Below, piece after piece: positions 34,871-46,057 of a DNA stretch of 64,000 nt. The first letter of the stretch is position 1. Every line of letters starts with the position of its first letter. The stretch is from Anthoceros angustus (lineage: Eukaryota; Streptophyta; Anthocerotopsida; Anthocerotales; Anthocerotaceae): positions 1,736,001 through 1,800,000 of the forward strand of contig MU008155.1 in NCBI GenBank assembly GCA_010909165.1, written 5' to 3'. The position numbers and the translations under genes are program-made. The notes beneath the pieces were generated by a model. That model saw nothing but the letters and a program-made list of their open reading frames with translations, did no database searches and was not told where the DNA came from.

Positions 34871-35970
34871 CAACACAACTCAGTTAAAGCAAGTTTCTCC
34901 AATAAAACAACTAAATTACATCCATTACCAATAAGAGGTACATATGTTCTATAGATGGAGTTTGGATTTAGCAGGTGAATTACCAACAACAAGAAGAGGA
35001 TACAAATATGTTTTGGTAATGATTGAACATTTTTCCAAATGGATTGTCTTAATACATATAAAGGATAAGAAATCTAATGAAATTAGTGAAGCATTTCTAA
35101 ATTATGTTTTGAATGTGTTTGGAGCATGTGCAGAAGTATTAAGTATTAATAGACTAAGGAATAGAATTCAAGAGAGAATTTGATGATCTTTTGAATCAAA
35201 ACTCAATTGATCAAAGAACAACTTTTAGAAATCACCCTAAGGCTGATGATTTAGCTGGACGAATGATACAAACTTGTAAGCAAGCTTTAAGAAAATATTT
35301 TTTAACTATGGATAAAAATGAATGGGATAGAATGTTACCATTTCTTGAAATGGGGTATAGAATGAGTAGACAAGCATCATTGTGTAAATTTTCACTATGA
35401 ACATTATTTTTTGGGAGAAGACCATTATTATCAGGTAATTTAGAAGATAATTTGAACATTATTTTGGATTTGGATAATCGTAACTAATGGCTAAAAATTG
35501 TACGACATAGAGTTGAATTAAGATACAGAAAGATAAGAGGTGGTCATTTCATACCAAAATTAAGCCAATTTGAAGTTGGCGATTATGTTTATCTACAAAG
35601 AAAAACAAAGACAATAATTGATGCTAGTGCCAGTAGAGAGATATTGAGATTGAAAGAAATTAAACCTAGCAGAGTATTGATGTTAGAAGGAAGAGATGGA
35701 CGGACATGCTTGGAACGCATGAAGAATTGTGTCCTTGTCACTTACCACATTTGAATGCAACAATAGATCTGCTTGCCTTTGTTCCCAAAAAAGGCTTTAC
35801 ATGTACAGGATGTGCAGATTCTGGTGATGATAATTGCATGCTGCTTTATGATAGATGTAATGATGGATGATACATCTATTGTTTAGAACCACCATAAGAA
35901 GCAGGACCAGAGGGATAATGGTTTTGTCCTATGTGCACAACAATTGAAAAGATGTACAAAGATGAATGAG
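34870..35970 (+). mobile_element. Ty3/gypsy retrotransposon relic: integrase core, SH3-like region and PHD finger
   Basis: Successive frames give an integrase core (WSLDLAGELPTTRRGYKYVL at ~34960, the first catalytic Asp in context; then HPKADDLAGRMIQTCKQALR at ~35234, where the third acidic residue, normally Glu after the Asn-Gly, is replaced). Next come a GPY/F-like segment (FEVGDYVYLQRKTKTI, ~35570) and KPSRVLMLEGRDGRTC. At 35794-35935 one frame reads a PHD-finger spacing: CTGC, then CMLLY, DRC, YIYC, CPMC, with three stops. Two of the eight zinc ligands are changed (Cys to Tyr, His to Tyr), each explicable by one transition. Upstream reverse transcriptase and both LTRs are not seen, so the copy is truncated and dead. 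Confidence 0.75.
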
Positions 35971-36049
35971 TAAGTAAGTAATTGATTATTAATCGTGCTT
36001 ACAAATGTGTTATTGTGTGCAGATTAAGGGAGAGTGAGAGACCCTTAAA

Positions 36050-36270
36050 TCAGAATCATGATAAGAATACAAAGGAGAGAATCAGAGCATTCTTATTGAT
36101 ATTGTATTACTAAGAATATGACAAGTCTAATGATAAGAATACAAAGGAGAGATAGCATTCTTGTTGATATTGTATTACTAAGAATATGACAGGTCTAATG
36201 ACAAGAATACAAAGGAGAGATTCAGAGCATTCTTGTTGATATTGTATTACTTAGAACATGACGGGTATAA
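36050..36270 (+). repeat. ~70 bp tandem repeat, 3 copies
   Basis: Units contain GATAAGAATACAAAGGAGAG, GCATTCTTGTTGATATTG and TATTACTAAGAATATGAC. The array lies just 3' of the gypsy relic, where a 3' untranslated region would be. Confidence 0.85.
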
Positions 36271-36420
36271 AGACCACAATAAGAAAAGACCACTAAGGTG
36301 GCAAGTAAATATATGACAGGTCTAAAGACCACAATAAGAAAAGATCATTAAGATGGCAAGCAAGAATATGATAGGGCTAAAGACCACGATAAGAACAGAT
36401 AACTAAGATGGCAAAATAAA
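36262..36420 (+). repeat. ~55 bp tandem repeat, 3 copies
   Basis: Units contain TCTAAAGACCACAATAAGAA and AAGRTGGCAAG. The array directly follows the previous one and fades into single AAGGTGGCAAA words up to 36490. Confidence 0.8.
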
Positions 36421-36499
36421 AAAGCACAAAGGTGGCAAAGAAAAAGACCACAGGTGACAAAACAGAAGTCCACAAAGGTGGCACAATCAAAGACCATAA

Positions 36500-37295
36500 T
36501 CTAAGAGTGCACATAAATTATAAAAAATATGGTACCATAATTAGAGTCTGATCACCTCAATATAAAAAGATAAGACATCTTAAAGCAAGATTTGCTAAGG
36601 CACGACAATTGCAACTTGAAGATGCTGAAAGGAAGACATCTTAAAGCAAGATTTGCTAAAGCACAATAATCTCAACTTGAAAATGGTGAAAGGGGTATTA
36701 GGAGTGACGGGGAGGGGGACAAGGTGTAGCCAACATCATGCGAGCATCTGATTGAGCATTGGATGTTGGTGAGTACTGGACTTATCCATTGATACGAGGA
36801 GACGTATGTGGTCACCACGGACTACGAGGAGACGTATGTTGTTGATTGTTGGAAGGACACATCTGCGGCCACTCTCCGCGCGTGAATTGGTTAGGGCTTC
36901 TCAATTTTGTTCAAGTTTCCGGCCAGCTGAAGTTCCCGATTCCTCACACTCCGGACACCGATCAGTCTATCTCCATGTCTGGCCGAAAATTGGAAGCACG
37001 ATTTATCGATGGAGAAAAGAAACTGTTTTTAGTCCACTTCAGAGATAAACCGTCCACAACATGTGAAGCATGGAAGGATTTCGAACGCGCGACCTTTCGG
37101 ACCACGCCTTCACAAGTATGATAGACCTATGAGTCGTTTTGCATGAGGCCGGGCCCAACTCATCCTTGGAAACATTCGACTTATTTCTCGGCGATTTTTC
37201 GAGGTTGATCTATGTAGAGATGTACTGAAAAATGAGATTTTAGTGTAGGGAATATATTTAGTCTTGTACATATATATGTATAATATTACAGAAAT
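36500..37295. other. Possible 3' part of the gypsy relic, otherwise unannotated
   Basis: A duplicated block (about 36580-36630 and 36630-36680) shares GACATCTTAAAGCAAGATTT. A short open frame at 36846-37121 has a balanced composition but no recognisable family. It may belong to an LTR or to host DNA. Confidence 0.35.
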
Positions 37296-37690
37296 TTTGT
37301 TTTATTGAGGGAAAAAACGATTAGAAAAAACCCATCCAGTACGGGACAATGAAGGTAGACCTTAGGTGAAAAGAAGCAACTAAGCCCATGACATAAAGTT
37401 ACCTCTGTACCTAGAACATCATATGCACGAAGGCCTACAAATGACGGAGGAAGAGAAAGAAGAGTCATTTGCCATCGCCACCTGTGAAGGAGGAAGAAAC
37501 GTCATCTACCATCGCCACCTATTGAAGGATTGCCGCCGAGAGGGTCCTTTCAAGGGCAATGAAGACTTGCTGTTTGACGTACACTTGTGAGATAAAAGAA
37601 AGGGACCACACCGCGCCGTGCCTGCGGCTGCAGGCGTGGTAGGATTTGGCACATACTTGAGAAATTGATCGAAATTAATATTACAGCATA
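37296..37690 (-). mobile_element. Short 5'-truncated LINE copy (3' end only)
   Basis: On the minus strand this matches the last ~390 bp of the 31.5-34 kb LINE. It shares the GAAGGATTGCCG, AGAGGGTCCTTTCAAGGGCAAT and GTACAC words, and ends in ACTGGATGGGTTTTTTCTAA then CTCAATAAAAC. It ends at almost the same 3' point as the long copy, as expected for target-primed reverse transcription with 5' truncation. Confidence 0.8.
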
Positions 37691-37753
37691 ATTGGCTCTA
37701 TGAAAATTTTAGATGCAGTGTGAATGTAGAGACCCCGCACCTCTGTTCAGAGT

Positions 37754-40700
37754 TCAGATCGGTTCCTCCAATAGAAGGGGGGCTGAGTTCGGAACTTGTA
37801 GTACAATCTTGCTCGTATCCCATCCGGCGTCTCGTATAGCATCCAGAAAGAGATCAAAGCGCTCATGGAGAGCCTGTGTACTAGAACGCAAGCCGTCTAA
37901 CTGCCATTGAAGACCAGCTTGCGGGGTCATTCCATGTGGCTTGTAAAGCAACCAACCAGCTTGCCACATGCTTCTAAGGACCGTCATGCTCGTTGCACCA
38001 TTCTGGAACAAAACTCCGTGAGTGAGATCCCACACCAGTAAGCCAAGAAAGATTGAAAGACGGGAGCACGACTAGTGTATGCATGTACTCAGACAGCACC
38101 TTGAGTATGACTCTGGCTTCTTGCCGATGAAGAACATTTGGATGAAGCACAAGGATGTAGTCTTCTTTCTCGTATAGACGCTGAAGACTCTTCACCTACA
38201 TGCAAATCAATCAGAATCAGCAAAAAAAGGTAAGGCACGCGCGTTTACAAGTGAACATGAATTGAGCTGTAAACTGCTAAGGCATCTCACCTCCAACCGA
38301 GTGCATCGACTTCCTAGCACCTCCGTAACCGTGCACCCGACTGAAACATGCGGCCCCAGAAGCAAGCGTGGCACCAGAATGCTCTCCTTAAGATTGCAGT
38401 CTTTAATCCCTGACAGTGGATAACAACCCATAGAGGATCACACATCCTTTCCAGTGTCACCAACACCAACATCTCACATCGTCACACTAGTCAGTAAACT
38501 CTACCAGGAATAGGAAGCCCATGGATGTAGGCGTGAATCAAAACTAATGCTCGTTTGTGGTTGATCTGCAAGCAAGTCAAGTTCAGTGAAACCGAGTTAC
38601 AGTTCCAATGATAAAATATTGGACTGCAAAGCCACTTACAGTACGGAGTTGTAAAGACGATACACAGCGATAGCGGCAATAAAGATGGCATGTCCTGATG
38701 ACTGCCCACCCAAGGACTAGTTTCCAATACGAGTCTGTCACCCCAGGCGCACTCTGCACATTTCAAGCAGAGATTTAATCAGAAGCAGCTCCGTCCACCT
38801 TTGCACCTACCATACAGAACTGCTGGCTTCTTATATGACCGCTGCATTGAGGTCGTACTCACCAGAAAGGAGACACCGGCTACTAAACCCATGAGTTGAG
38901 CAAGCACCTCCCATACCTCGGACTGCCATGAAGTTGATGGAAATTAGCACAGTCTCAACCAGGTGAATCTGCTCTGGCAAATGTCTGTTTCAGTAGCAAC
39001 AGAGACTGAGTTGCTCACCTTAGCAGATACATCACCGAGGTTGTCTGAGACTGCAAAGTGGCTCTGTATCACACGAGCGGAAGGATCCTTAAGGCCTTTT
39101 GCAATAGCCTAACACCACATGTTACCAACACATTAGTATCCATCCATGTCATTTTCTGGCGAACGTCATCTTCAGCAGTTCTAGGACAGCACATTTGCAG
39201 CCGCAATCACCTTGGTGAGCCGACCAACTGAAGCCAAGGGTATGAAGTATGCTGGGGCGACAGGAGTCGCCAGCTCAAACATGCTGCACAATCCCCAAAG
39301 GAGAAATTCAATTCTTAGCGAGAGCAAGCACTTTATGTTTCAATATTTCAGGTGGACTTCAAAGGTGGCAGGGAGAAACGTACCCTCCAGCACTACCAAT
39401 AACGTCAGCATACAGTCTCCACTGCTTGGGATCATCATCAAATATACTCCCAAAACTGCCTCCTGCATAAGACTCAAAAATAACCAGATAAGAATAACAC
39501 ACCCGTAAGGTCATCCTGTACACGAAGTTTTAAACGCACCTATGATGAACCGACCGACATTTCCTAATCCATCTTTGACCACCCACCTACATCAAGGTGC
39601 CCAACGTATAGTGAGCTCTTATTGATAAAGCATGAATCCAACACACTGAGAAGCGAACTACACTAGTTTTAACGACCTACTTGACAGCAGCAGTTGTAGC
39701 TGCCGCCGTTCCTGCATCCCCACCAATGCCAACAGCCTGCGATACGACCACAGGGCTCAGAGCATTGTGCCCATAAGAAAAAACCTAAAAACCAACACAA
39801 CTCGGGAACGCACTAGTCACCATGACCACATACCGTTAAAAGGCTGGATGTCACAAGCGTGCTGCATGTCCACCCGGTCAGATGGGTTGGAAACTGCCAA
39901 AGCATGTATTGAAGGTAATCACTTGATACAGACTCTGTGTCCTTGAATACAAGAACTACTGTTAGTTTCTGCCAGTTTTGTCCAACAAGGGAAAACATCC
40001 TTCAAGGACACGGTTACCTGGATATCTAGCAGGCAGAATGAAGTCGACAACTGGCTGCGGCAGGTTAGAAAGCCGCAATGCTGGTGACTCTTCTCGACGG
40101 CTGCTGCTGTTCAGCTTGGTTGAGACTCCATGGCCATCCAATTCCTCCTCCTCTACTCTTAACTTCCCTGTGGACTTGTCAAGCCAGTAACTGTTAATCT
40201 GGCATTAGAATAAGTGGAAAGTCGTAGCAGAACTGCTCACAGCACTGCCTCACACCACCCAATGTCATAAATGAGGGAGGAGGAGCTGAACCTGCGAATC
40301 CATCGTTTCCGAGCCTTCTCTCTCAATAAAGGTCTGGCCTCGTCTTCTGCCCTGAAAACGCAAACGAAATTTCGGACTACGTACTAGGACAGAATCTGCC
40401 GAAGGATAAGAAGCTTCCAATGGGAACCCACAGCAGAAACGCACACGATAGCACACCTCTTCTCCACCTTGGTCGACTCAATGGGTCCAGCTACGTCGCC
40501 TACGCATCGTTCAGTTCGGCACCTCACAACAAAAGAATGATGATGTCGTCCCAAACGATTCTCCCTCAACCTGCCCATCGAATCACTGCCCCAGCTTCCA
40601 TGGCTCTGAATCTTGCCTCCCACCACTGCCCACGGAAGTACAACTGCCAAACCGCCCATGATTCTCAACGGATCTCCCCTAGCTCCAACCGAAAGTTGCT

Positions 40701-40815
40701 CATGCCCAAATTCAAATCCACCCCACCCAGCGCTCTCGTACTGATGGCAGCAGCCTGAAGGCGATTCAAACTGGACGGCGACCGGCGGCGACTCGCAGAG
40801 CTCGCTGAAATGCAA
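37754..40815 (-). CDS. ROOT UV-B SENSITIVE family protein (DUF647), RUS6-like (about 13 exons)
   Basis: Minus-strand exons in order give SYWLDKSTGKLRVEEEE (~40190), LPQPVVDFILPARYP, YLQYMLWQFPTHLTGW (~39930), AVGIGGDAGTAAATTAAV (~39720), WVVKDGLG, FGSIFDDDPKQWRLYAD (~39450), FELATPVAPAYFIPLAS (~39270), AIAKGLKDPSARVIQSHFA (~39100), the VWEVLAQLMGL block, INHKRALVLIHAYI (~38560), ESILVPRLLLGPHVSVG (~38390), LYEKEDYILVLHPNV (~38170) and a last exon ending in VLQVPNSAPLLLEE with the stop at 37754. This is the full DUF647 plus the RUS C-terminal extension. The GMTPQ...QWQL wording in the last exon points to RUS6. RUS proteins act in plastid-linked UV-B, vitamin B6 and auxin-related growth responses. 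The 5' exon (40815-40384, plastid-transit-like) is not securely joined to exon 2. Confidence 0.85.
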
Positions 40816-42265
40816 TTCACAGATTCACTGAATCTGAATCTGAGATGCACGATTCAGCAGAATATCACGAGCGGAGCGTGGAAGCTATGTTATCTGTCGA
40901 GATGGACGTCACCCACAAACTTTGCAGAGGCAGCCACGTATGGCTACTGGCTGCCCATGCGAGTGGACGCAGGACACCGAATTTGATGGAGATAAGAGTT
41001 TCATGTCAAAAGCAAGTATTCGCTAACACTCTTCCAAACCCCCATCACACTACATACATGCGTGATCAGTGGTTTCAGATATGGACATAGCTCTTTTGTA
41101 TATTATCACAGAATGCCTTTCTGCTTGGACAGGGTCACAGGGCAGCTGAGGAAGCTAACGTGCAGACGCATGTGACGGCAACTGCAACCGCTGCAAGCTC
41201 TGCGGCTTTCGAGAGCAAGGGGGGAAAGATCGAGGTGATTTATGTAAGGAGAAATAGGAAACAGCAGGGAGCAGGGCCAGTGTCGTCACTTGGCCGTTGG
41301 TCCATTGGCTTTGCTGCGGTCGTCTAATAAAGACGTGTTGCGAAGCTCAAGATTCTCATCACACAAGCCCAACGGCGGGCTCCCCCATTCGCTGCGGCAG
41401 CGGGCTGCCAGTGTCAGATGACAAGCACGGCACTGGCAGTACATGCTGCTTTTAGGGTTTGATCGCAGTCTTGCTTGCACTCCGTCACTCCCGAGCGTTT
41501 TGGCAAGAAAGCAGAATAATGAAGGCACATGTTGTGGCCTGCAAACGTGTGAAAAAGCTGCTTTGCGAGCTGGGCTGGCACTAATATCAATCACAGCACA
41601 GCACAGCGGAGCAGAGCAGAGCACATCCCTCGCCTTCCCCCCCTGGCTGGTGTGTGCCGTTACGCCAAGAAGCCGCCTGCCGCTTTCATCACCTCCACCA
41701 ACAGCACCTGCTCATCAGCTGCTGCTTGCTATATTTGCCCCCCCCCTCTACAGCAGGAGCGCTGTTCTTCATTCGTCACCTTCTTGTCCGAGTGGTGGGC
41801 TTGGCGGGAGCGCGTCCGATTATGTAGGAAGCATGGACTGGGCCGGGGCAGCTGCTGGCAAGCAACGCAGGTGCGGTGCTGCGGGCCAGCGGTACGCAGA
41901 CTGTGAGCTTCTGCCCGGGTGTGCTCGTTGCAGCAGCGCCGGCAAGGTGGATGGTGGCAGCAGGGGCCAGAGCTTGTGGCATTTTTGCGCACCAGTTGGG
42001 TATGGCTCGCATTTGCATTTGTTTGTGTGAAGTTGGCATTGCAAGGTTTTCTTCGGCAATGCAAGACTTTCTGCTGCCGCCAGCTGGATAGTTTGTCGAG
42101 GTGCTCACATTTTCTTCTGGCGTGTGTTGTTTGCCTCGGAAACAGAGTCGGCACGGCGGCTGGTCGTCCAGTGGGTGGTGGGTTTGTGGGCAGAATGAAT
42201 GCTGGCTGACCGACGCCCGGCATTGCTGTCGTGTGGGGCTCAGCCCTGCCCGGCTTTCGCACAAA
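40816..42265. promoter_or_regulatory. Divergent intergenic region, RUS-like / GHR1-like
   Basis: About 1.45 kb separates two head-to-head genes and must hold both promoters and 5' UTRs. Short upstream open frames precede the receptor start. No defined promoter motif was recognised with confidence. Confidence 0.35.
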
Positions 42266-45200
42266 ATGCAGGCGCTTCGCAGGATTGTGGCGCTTCTCTT
42301 CCTGGCCATTTTGCAGTTGTATGCCCTTGCCGACCCTTCTGACGCCGACCTGCTTCTGGACTTCCTCCGTGGGATAAGCAGTAATGCGCAGGCTCTGGTG
42401 TCGTGGAATGTGAGCAGCGTGGATGGAAATGGGTGTCCGCAAGGCTGGTCGGGAGTGAGTTGTTCTGAGTACGGAAGGGTGGTGGGACTTGACCTTGGCG
42501 GTTTCTCATTGGGTGGCCAGATCTCTCCGAACTCGCTTGGCTTTCTCCAGCAATTAACATCCCTCAATTTGTCTCACAATTTCTTCTCGGGGGGTGTGCC
42601 AGATGATTTTGGGTCACTGTCGGCCCTCGAGTCTATGGACCTATCATTTAATGGGTTTGTGGGAAACATCCCCATCTCTCTCCGAAATCTGCAGACTCTC
42701 AAGAATTTGTCTCTGGGCAATAATCAGTTTGACGGTGGGATCCCTGATGAGGTTGCGGGTCTGCCTCAGCTGCTGCAGTTGGACTTGAGCCACAACCTGC
42801 TGTCAGGAGGCATTCCTCCCTCTCTGGGCGACCTTCGCAACCTTGTCTCGCTCAATCTGTCCTTCAATGGTTTGTCAGGCATGGTTTCGTTTGATGGGTT
42901 TTTAGCGCTTGAGGTCCTGGACCTTCGCGGAAACAACTTATCAGGCGATGTGGATCAGTCCTGGTTGTCGATGCCACTGGTCAAGACAGTGGATTTGAGC
43001 AGCAATATGCTGACAGCGAACGTCTCATGGCTGATTTATCCTAGCCTTCCTTCAAGCTTGGAGTATCTCAACTTGAGCAACAACAACTTCAGTGTTGCGC
43101 TGAGCAGTCCTGCCGCAACCTTTTTCTCAGCTTCTTTGGAGGTACTAGATGTGAGCCACAATCAGTTTACTGGCCATCTGCCAAGCATTAAGCTTGACCG
43201 AGCCACCACGTTGCGCTTTGGCAATAACAATTTCAGTGGGAGGGTGCCTTCAGAACTGTACAGTCAAGTTCCTTTGAAAGAGCTTGATCTCAGTGCAAAT
43301 CAGTTCGCGGGGCCAATGGATAAAGTCACGTCCACAACCTTGAGGATCCTGAATCTCTCTTCGAATCGTCTACTGGGCAAGCTGCCATCGAAGTTTGAAA
43401 GCATTAGTCTGGTGGATCTGAGCAGAAACAACTTTTCAGGGAGTGTCTCCGACATCTCAGGCTGGGGATCTACAATGGAGGTGATAGATCTCAGTTGGAA
43501 CTCTCTCACTGGCCCACTACCTGATGATGCACCTGCTTTTCTTGCTGCTTTGCGGTCGCTGAACCTTTCTCATAACAGTCTCTCTGGTGAGATCCCCTCG
43601 GGGTTTACTAATTTCACCCGACTGGAGGGCCTTGATTTGAGTTCCAATTCTCTAGACGGGTCAGTTCCTGCTTTTCTCTACAACTTGTCTATAACAAGAC
43701 TAATTCTTTCAGACAATGCGTTCACTGGGAGTATCGACTTTCCAGATTTTGGGTCTGCTGCGGTGATCCTATCACCACTTGTTGCTGTGAATCTATCCAG
43801 TAACCTGTTGACCGGCCCTATTCCTCCTTTGTTGATGTATTTTCCTAATCTTTTTTCGCTAGATCTGAGCAACAACTCATTAAGCGGGCCTATTCCTTCT
43901 AACTTGTCAAGCCTTCAGGACCTACATGATCTTGATCTGTCCTTCAACCAGCTTACAGGCCCCATTCCTAGTGACCTTGGACTGATTCCTGGTCTGATTG
44001 GATTGAATCTGTCCAACAACAACCTCTCTGGGACGCTGCCTGCAAGCCTGGAGAGGTTCCCTCTTTCCTCTTTTGCAAACAATCCACTGCTGAAGCTTCG
44101 GAACGGTTCACCCATATCTGGGTCTGGTGTTTCACATGGGGAGAAAGGGAAAAGATCTGCTGTTGAAGCAGGTCTAATAGGTGGCTCCACTGCAGCAGCA
44201 GCTATTCTTCTTGCTGCAGGACTCTTTCTGTACTACAGGAACATGTCAAAATCACAGGTGGTCATGGCAAGGAGTCCTGAATATATTGGGCGCATCAAAT
44301 CAGAACACAATCACCTGAGGGCAGGTGGCTTGCAGGAGAACGAGTCTGGCTCACCATCAGGGTCAGAAACTGCAAGCTCTGGGACTGTGAAACTGAAAGG
44401 TATTTTGAAGGGCCATAGCTACCGAGCCTCGCCAGAACCCGCTGTTGAGGAGCCCAAGAGTGTAGAAGGCAATGGCAAGTTGGGTGTCCCTTTACCAGTT
44501 CCTTTTGTGCATCTGCAGCCTCAAGGTTATGGTGAGGCAGTGCCACCAGAGCAGCCAGTCGTCCTGAGAGTGTGTTCACCAGAGCGACTTGCAGGAGATT
44601 TGTTTTTGCTGGATTCTAGCTTAGTGTTTACAGCAGAGGAGCTGTCCAGGGCTCCCGCTGAAGTGCTCGGCAGGAGCAGCCATGGAACGTCTTACAAAGC
44701 AACTTTGGACAGTGGCCATGTGCTTACTGTAAAGTGGCTCAGGGAGGGATTGGCGAAGAGTAGGAAGAAGTTTATAGGGGAGGCCAGGAAGTTCGGGAAT
44801 GTGAAGCATCCCAATGTCATGGCGTTGAGGGGATACTATTGGGGCCCGAGGGAGCATGAAAAGCTTTTGGTTTCAGACTTTATTCCTTCAGGCAGTTTGG
44901 CTGGGAGGCTTTACGAAAGGACAGGCCGGAGATATGCACCTTTGAGTTGGCAACAACGTCTCCGTATTGCAGTGGATATTGCACGTGGTTTGAACTACTT
45001 GCAACTTGAGCACCAGTTACCCCATGGTAATTTGAAATCTACGAATGTATTACTGGATGGGCCTAATCTTGATGGTCGACTTGCTGACTTCAGTCTGCAC
45101 AGGCTAGTCACTGAAGCAGGGACGGCAAACACTATCTTAAATGCTGGAGCTCTCGGCTATCGGTCATCAGAACTTGCTTCGGCGAAAAAACCGAAACCAT

Positions 45201-45520
45201 CGTTCGAGGCTGATGTATATGCATTTGGTGTTATACTCATGGAGATCCTCACAGGCAAAGGTGCAGGGGATATCATATCAGGTAATTCTGGGGCAGTTGA
45301 TTTGCCTGACTGGGTCAGGCTTCTAGCGAACGAAGGACGAGCGGTGGATTGCTTCGATCCAGCTTTGGTTGGCGTGCATAGAGACCAGGAGCCTCCTAAG
45401 GGGATGGATGACATGTTAGCAATATCTTTAAGCTGCATTGCCACTCGATCTTTGCGGCCAAACATTAGGGTTATTTACGAGAAATTGGCTGCTATTAACC
45501 CGTCTTCACAATCTGATTGA
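42266..45520 (+). CDS. GHR1: LRR receptor-like pseudokinase, GHR1-like (single exon)
   Basis: The ATG at 42266 gives 1084 aa beginning with a signal peptide (MQALRRIVALLFLAIL, then LYALA). An upstream in-frame ATG at 42101 would bury this signal, so I reject it. Residues ~35-75 form the LRR N-terminal cap (WNVSSVDGNGCPQGWSGVSC). About 20 plant-type LRRs follow to ~610, then a transmembrane helix at ~635-657 and a kinase-like domain from ~785. The block RAPAEVLGRSSHGTSYKATL and RGYYWGPREHEKLL are typical of GHR1, the guard-cell plasma-membrane receptor needed for stomatal closure and SLAC1 anion-channel activation. The VKW lysine is present, but the HRD aspartate is replaced (HGNLKSTN) and DFG reads DFS. 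It should therefore act as a scaffold, as GHR1 is reported to. The long intronless frame is intact. Confidence 0.92.
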   Translation: MQALRRIVALLFLAILQLYALADPSDADLLLDFLRGISSNAQALVSWNVSSVDGNGCPQGWSGVSCSEYGRVVGLDLGGFSLGGQISPNSLGFLQQLTSLNLSHNFFSGGVPDDFGSLSALESMDLSFNGFVGNIPISLRNLQTLKNLSLGNNQFDGGIPDEVAGLPQLLQLDLSHNLLSGGIPPSLGDLRNLVSLNLSFNGLSGMVSFDGFLALEVLDLRGNNLSGDVDQSWLSMPLVKTVDLSSNMLTANVSWLIYPSLPSSLEYLNLSNNNFSVALSSPAATFFSASLEVLDVSHNQFTGHLPSIKLDRATTLRFGNNNFSGRVPSELYSQVPLKELDLSANQFAGPMDKVTSTTLRILNLSSNRLLGKLPSKFESISLVDLSRNNFSGSVSDISGWGSTMEVIDLSWNSLTGPLPDDAPAFLAALRSLNLSHNSLSGEIPSGFTNFTRLEGLDLSSNSLDGSVPAFLYNLSITRLILSDNAFTGSIDFPDFGSAAVILSPLVAVNLSSNLLTGPIPPLLMYFPNLFSLDLSNNSLSGPIPSNLSSLQDLHDLDLSFNQLTGPIPSDLGLIPGLIGLNLSNNNLSGTLPASLERFPLSSFANNPLLKLRNGSPISGSGVSHGEKGKRSAVEAGLIGGSTAAAAILLAAGLFLYYRNMSKSQVVMARSPEYIGRIKSEHNHLRAGGLQENESGSPSGSETASSGTVKLKGILKGHSYRASPEPAVEEPKSVEGNGKLGVPLPVPFVHLQPQGYGEAVPPEQPVVLRVCSPERLAGDLFLLDSSLVFTAEELSRAPAEVLGRSSHGTSYKATLDSGHVLTVKWLREGLAKSRKKFIGEARKFGNVKHPNVMALRGYYWGPREHEKLLVSDFIPSGSLAGRLYERTGRRYAPLSWQQRLRIAVDIARGLNYLQLEHQLPHGNLKSTNVLLDGPNLDGRLADFSLHRLVTEAGTANTILNAGALGYRSSELASAKKPKPSFEADVYAFGVILMEILTGKGAGDIISGNSGAVDLPDWVRLLANEGRAVDCFDPALVGVHRDQEPPKGMDDMLAISLSCIATRSLRPNIRVIYEKLAAINPSSQSD

Positions 45521-46057
45521 TCAGGATGAAAGCCTGATGGACATTTAAATGTGCTAATCATGGTCCTAGATTATGAAATTGCAGTCTTGCAACTTTTTGC
45601 AGGAGATAACTACCCACTTCCGCTTGTTGCAACTTCGAGTAGATAAATGGTTCTTGAAAATCAAGCTCAACATTTGCTTGAAAAGCGGTGAGGAGCTTTT
45701 CTGACCTGGAGTAGGAGTTGTTGGTCGGCAAGACAACTTCTATGATGAGTGTTGTTTTTCCCATGGAGAGGCGAGATCCCCAGCAAAGACACATTCTATG
45801 TACAGGTATCTGGAGACCCCCCCCAATAGTTTCACCCCAGTTCTACAGCCTTCACTGAGCTGCTGCTGTTTCCCTTCAATCCCATTGTACAGGCCACACC
45901 GCACTCAACTCAATTGTACAGGCCACACTGGGCTGCTGTATCCCGCAACCCCATTGCATAGGCACCCCCATTGTTAGGCATGCAACTCTTCAAAATTTGC
46001 CCCTAACACGATCCGTGTCGTTTGCCGTGGTGCAGCTCACTGTAGAGTTGTTCCCCT
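45521..46057. other. Convergent intergenic region
   Basis: These 540 bp hold the two 3' UTRs of the GHR1-like and WDR76-like genes. A short repeat, TGTACAGGCCACAC, occurs twice (~45890 and ~45917). Nothing else is seen. Confidence 0.5.

Noticed and set aside
42101-42265. Upstream in-frame ATG extending the receptor kinase by 55 residues
   Set aside because: It would place a clear signal peptide internally; the ATG at 42266 is the natural start.
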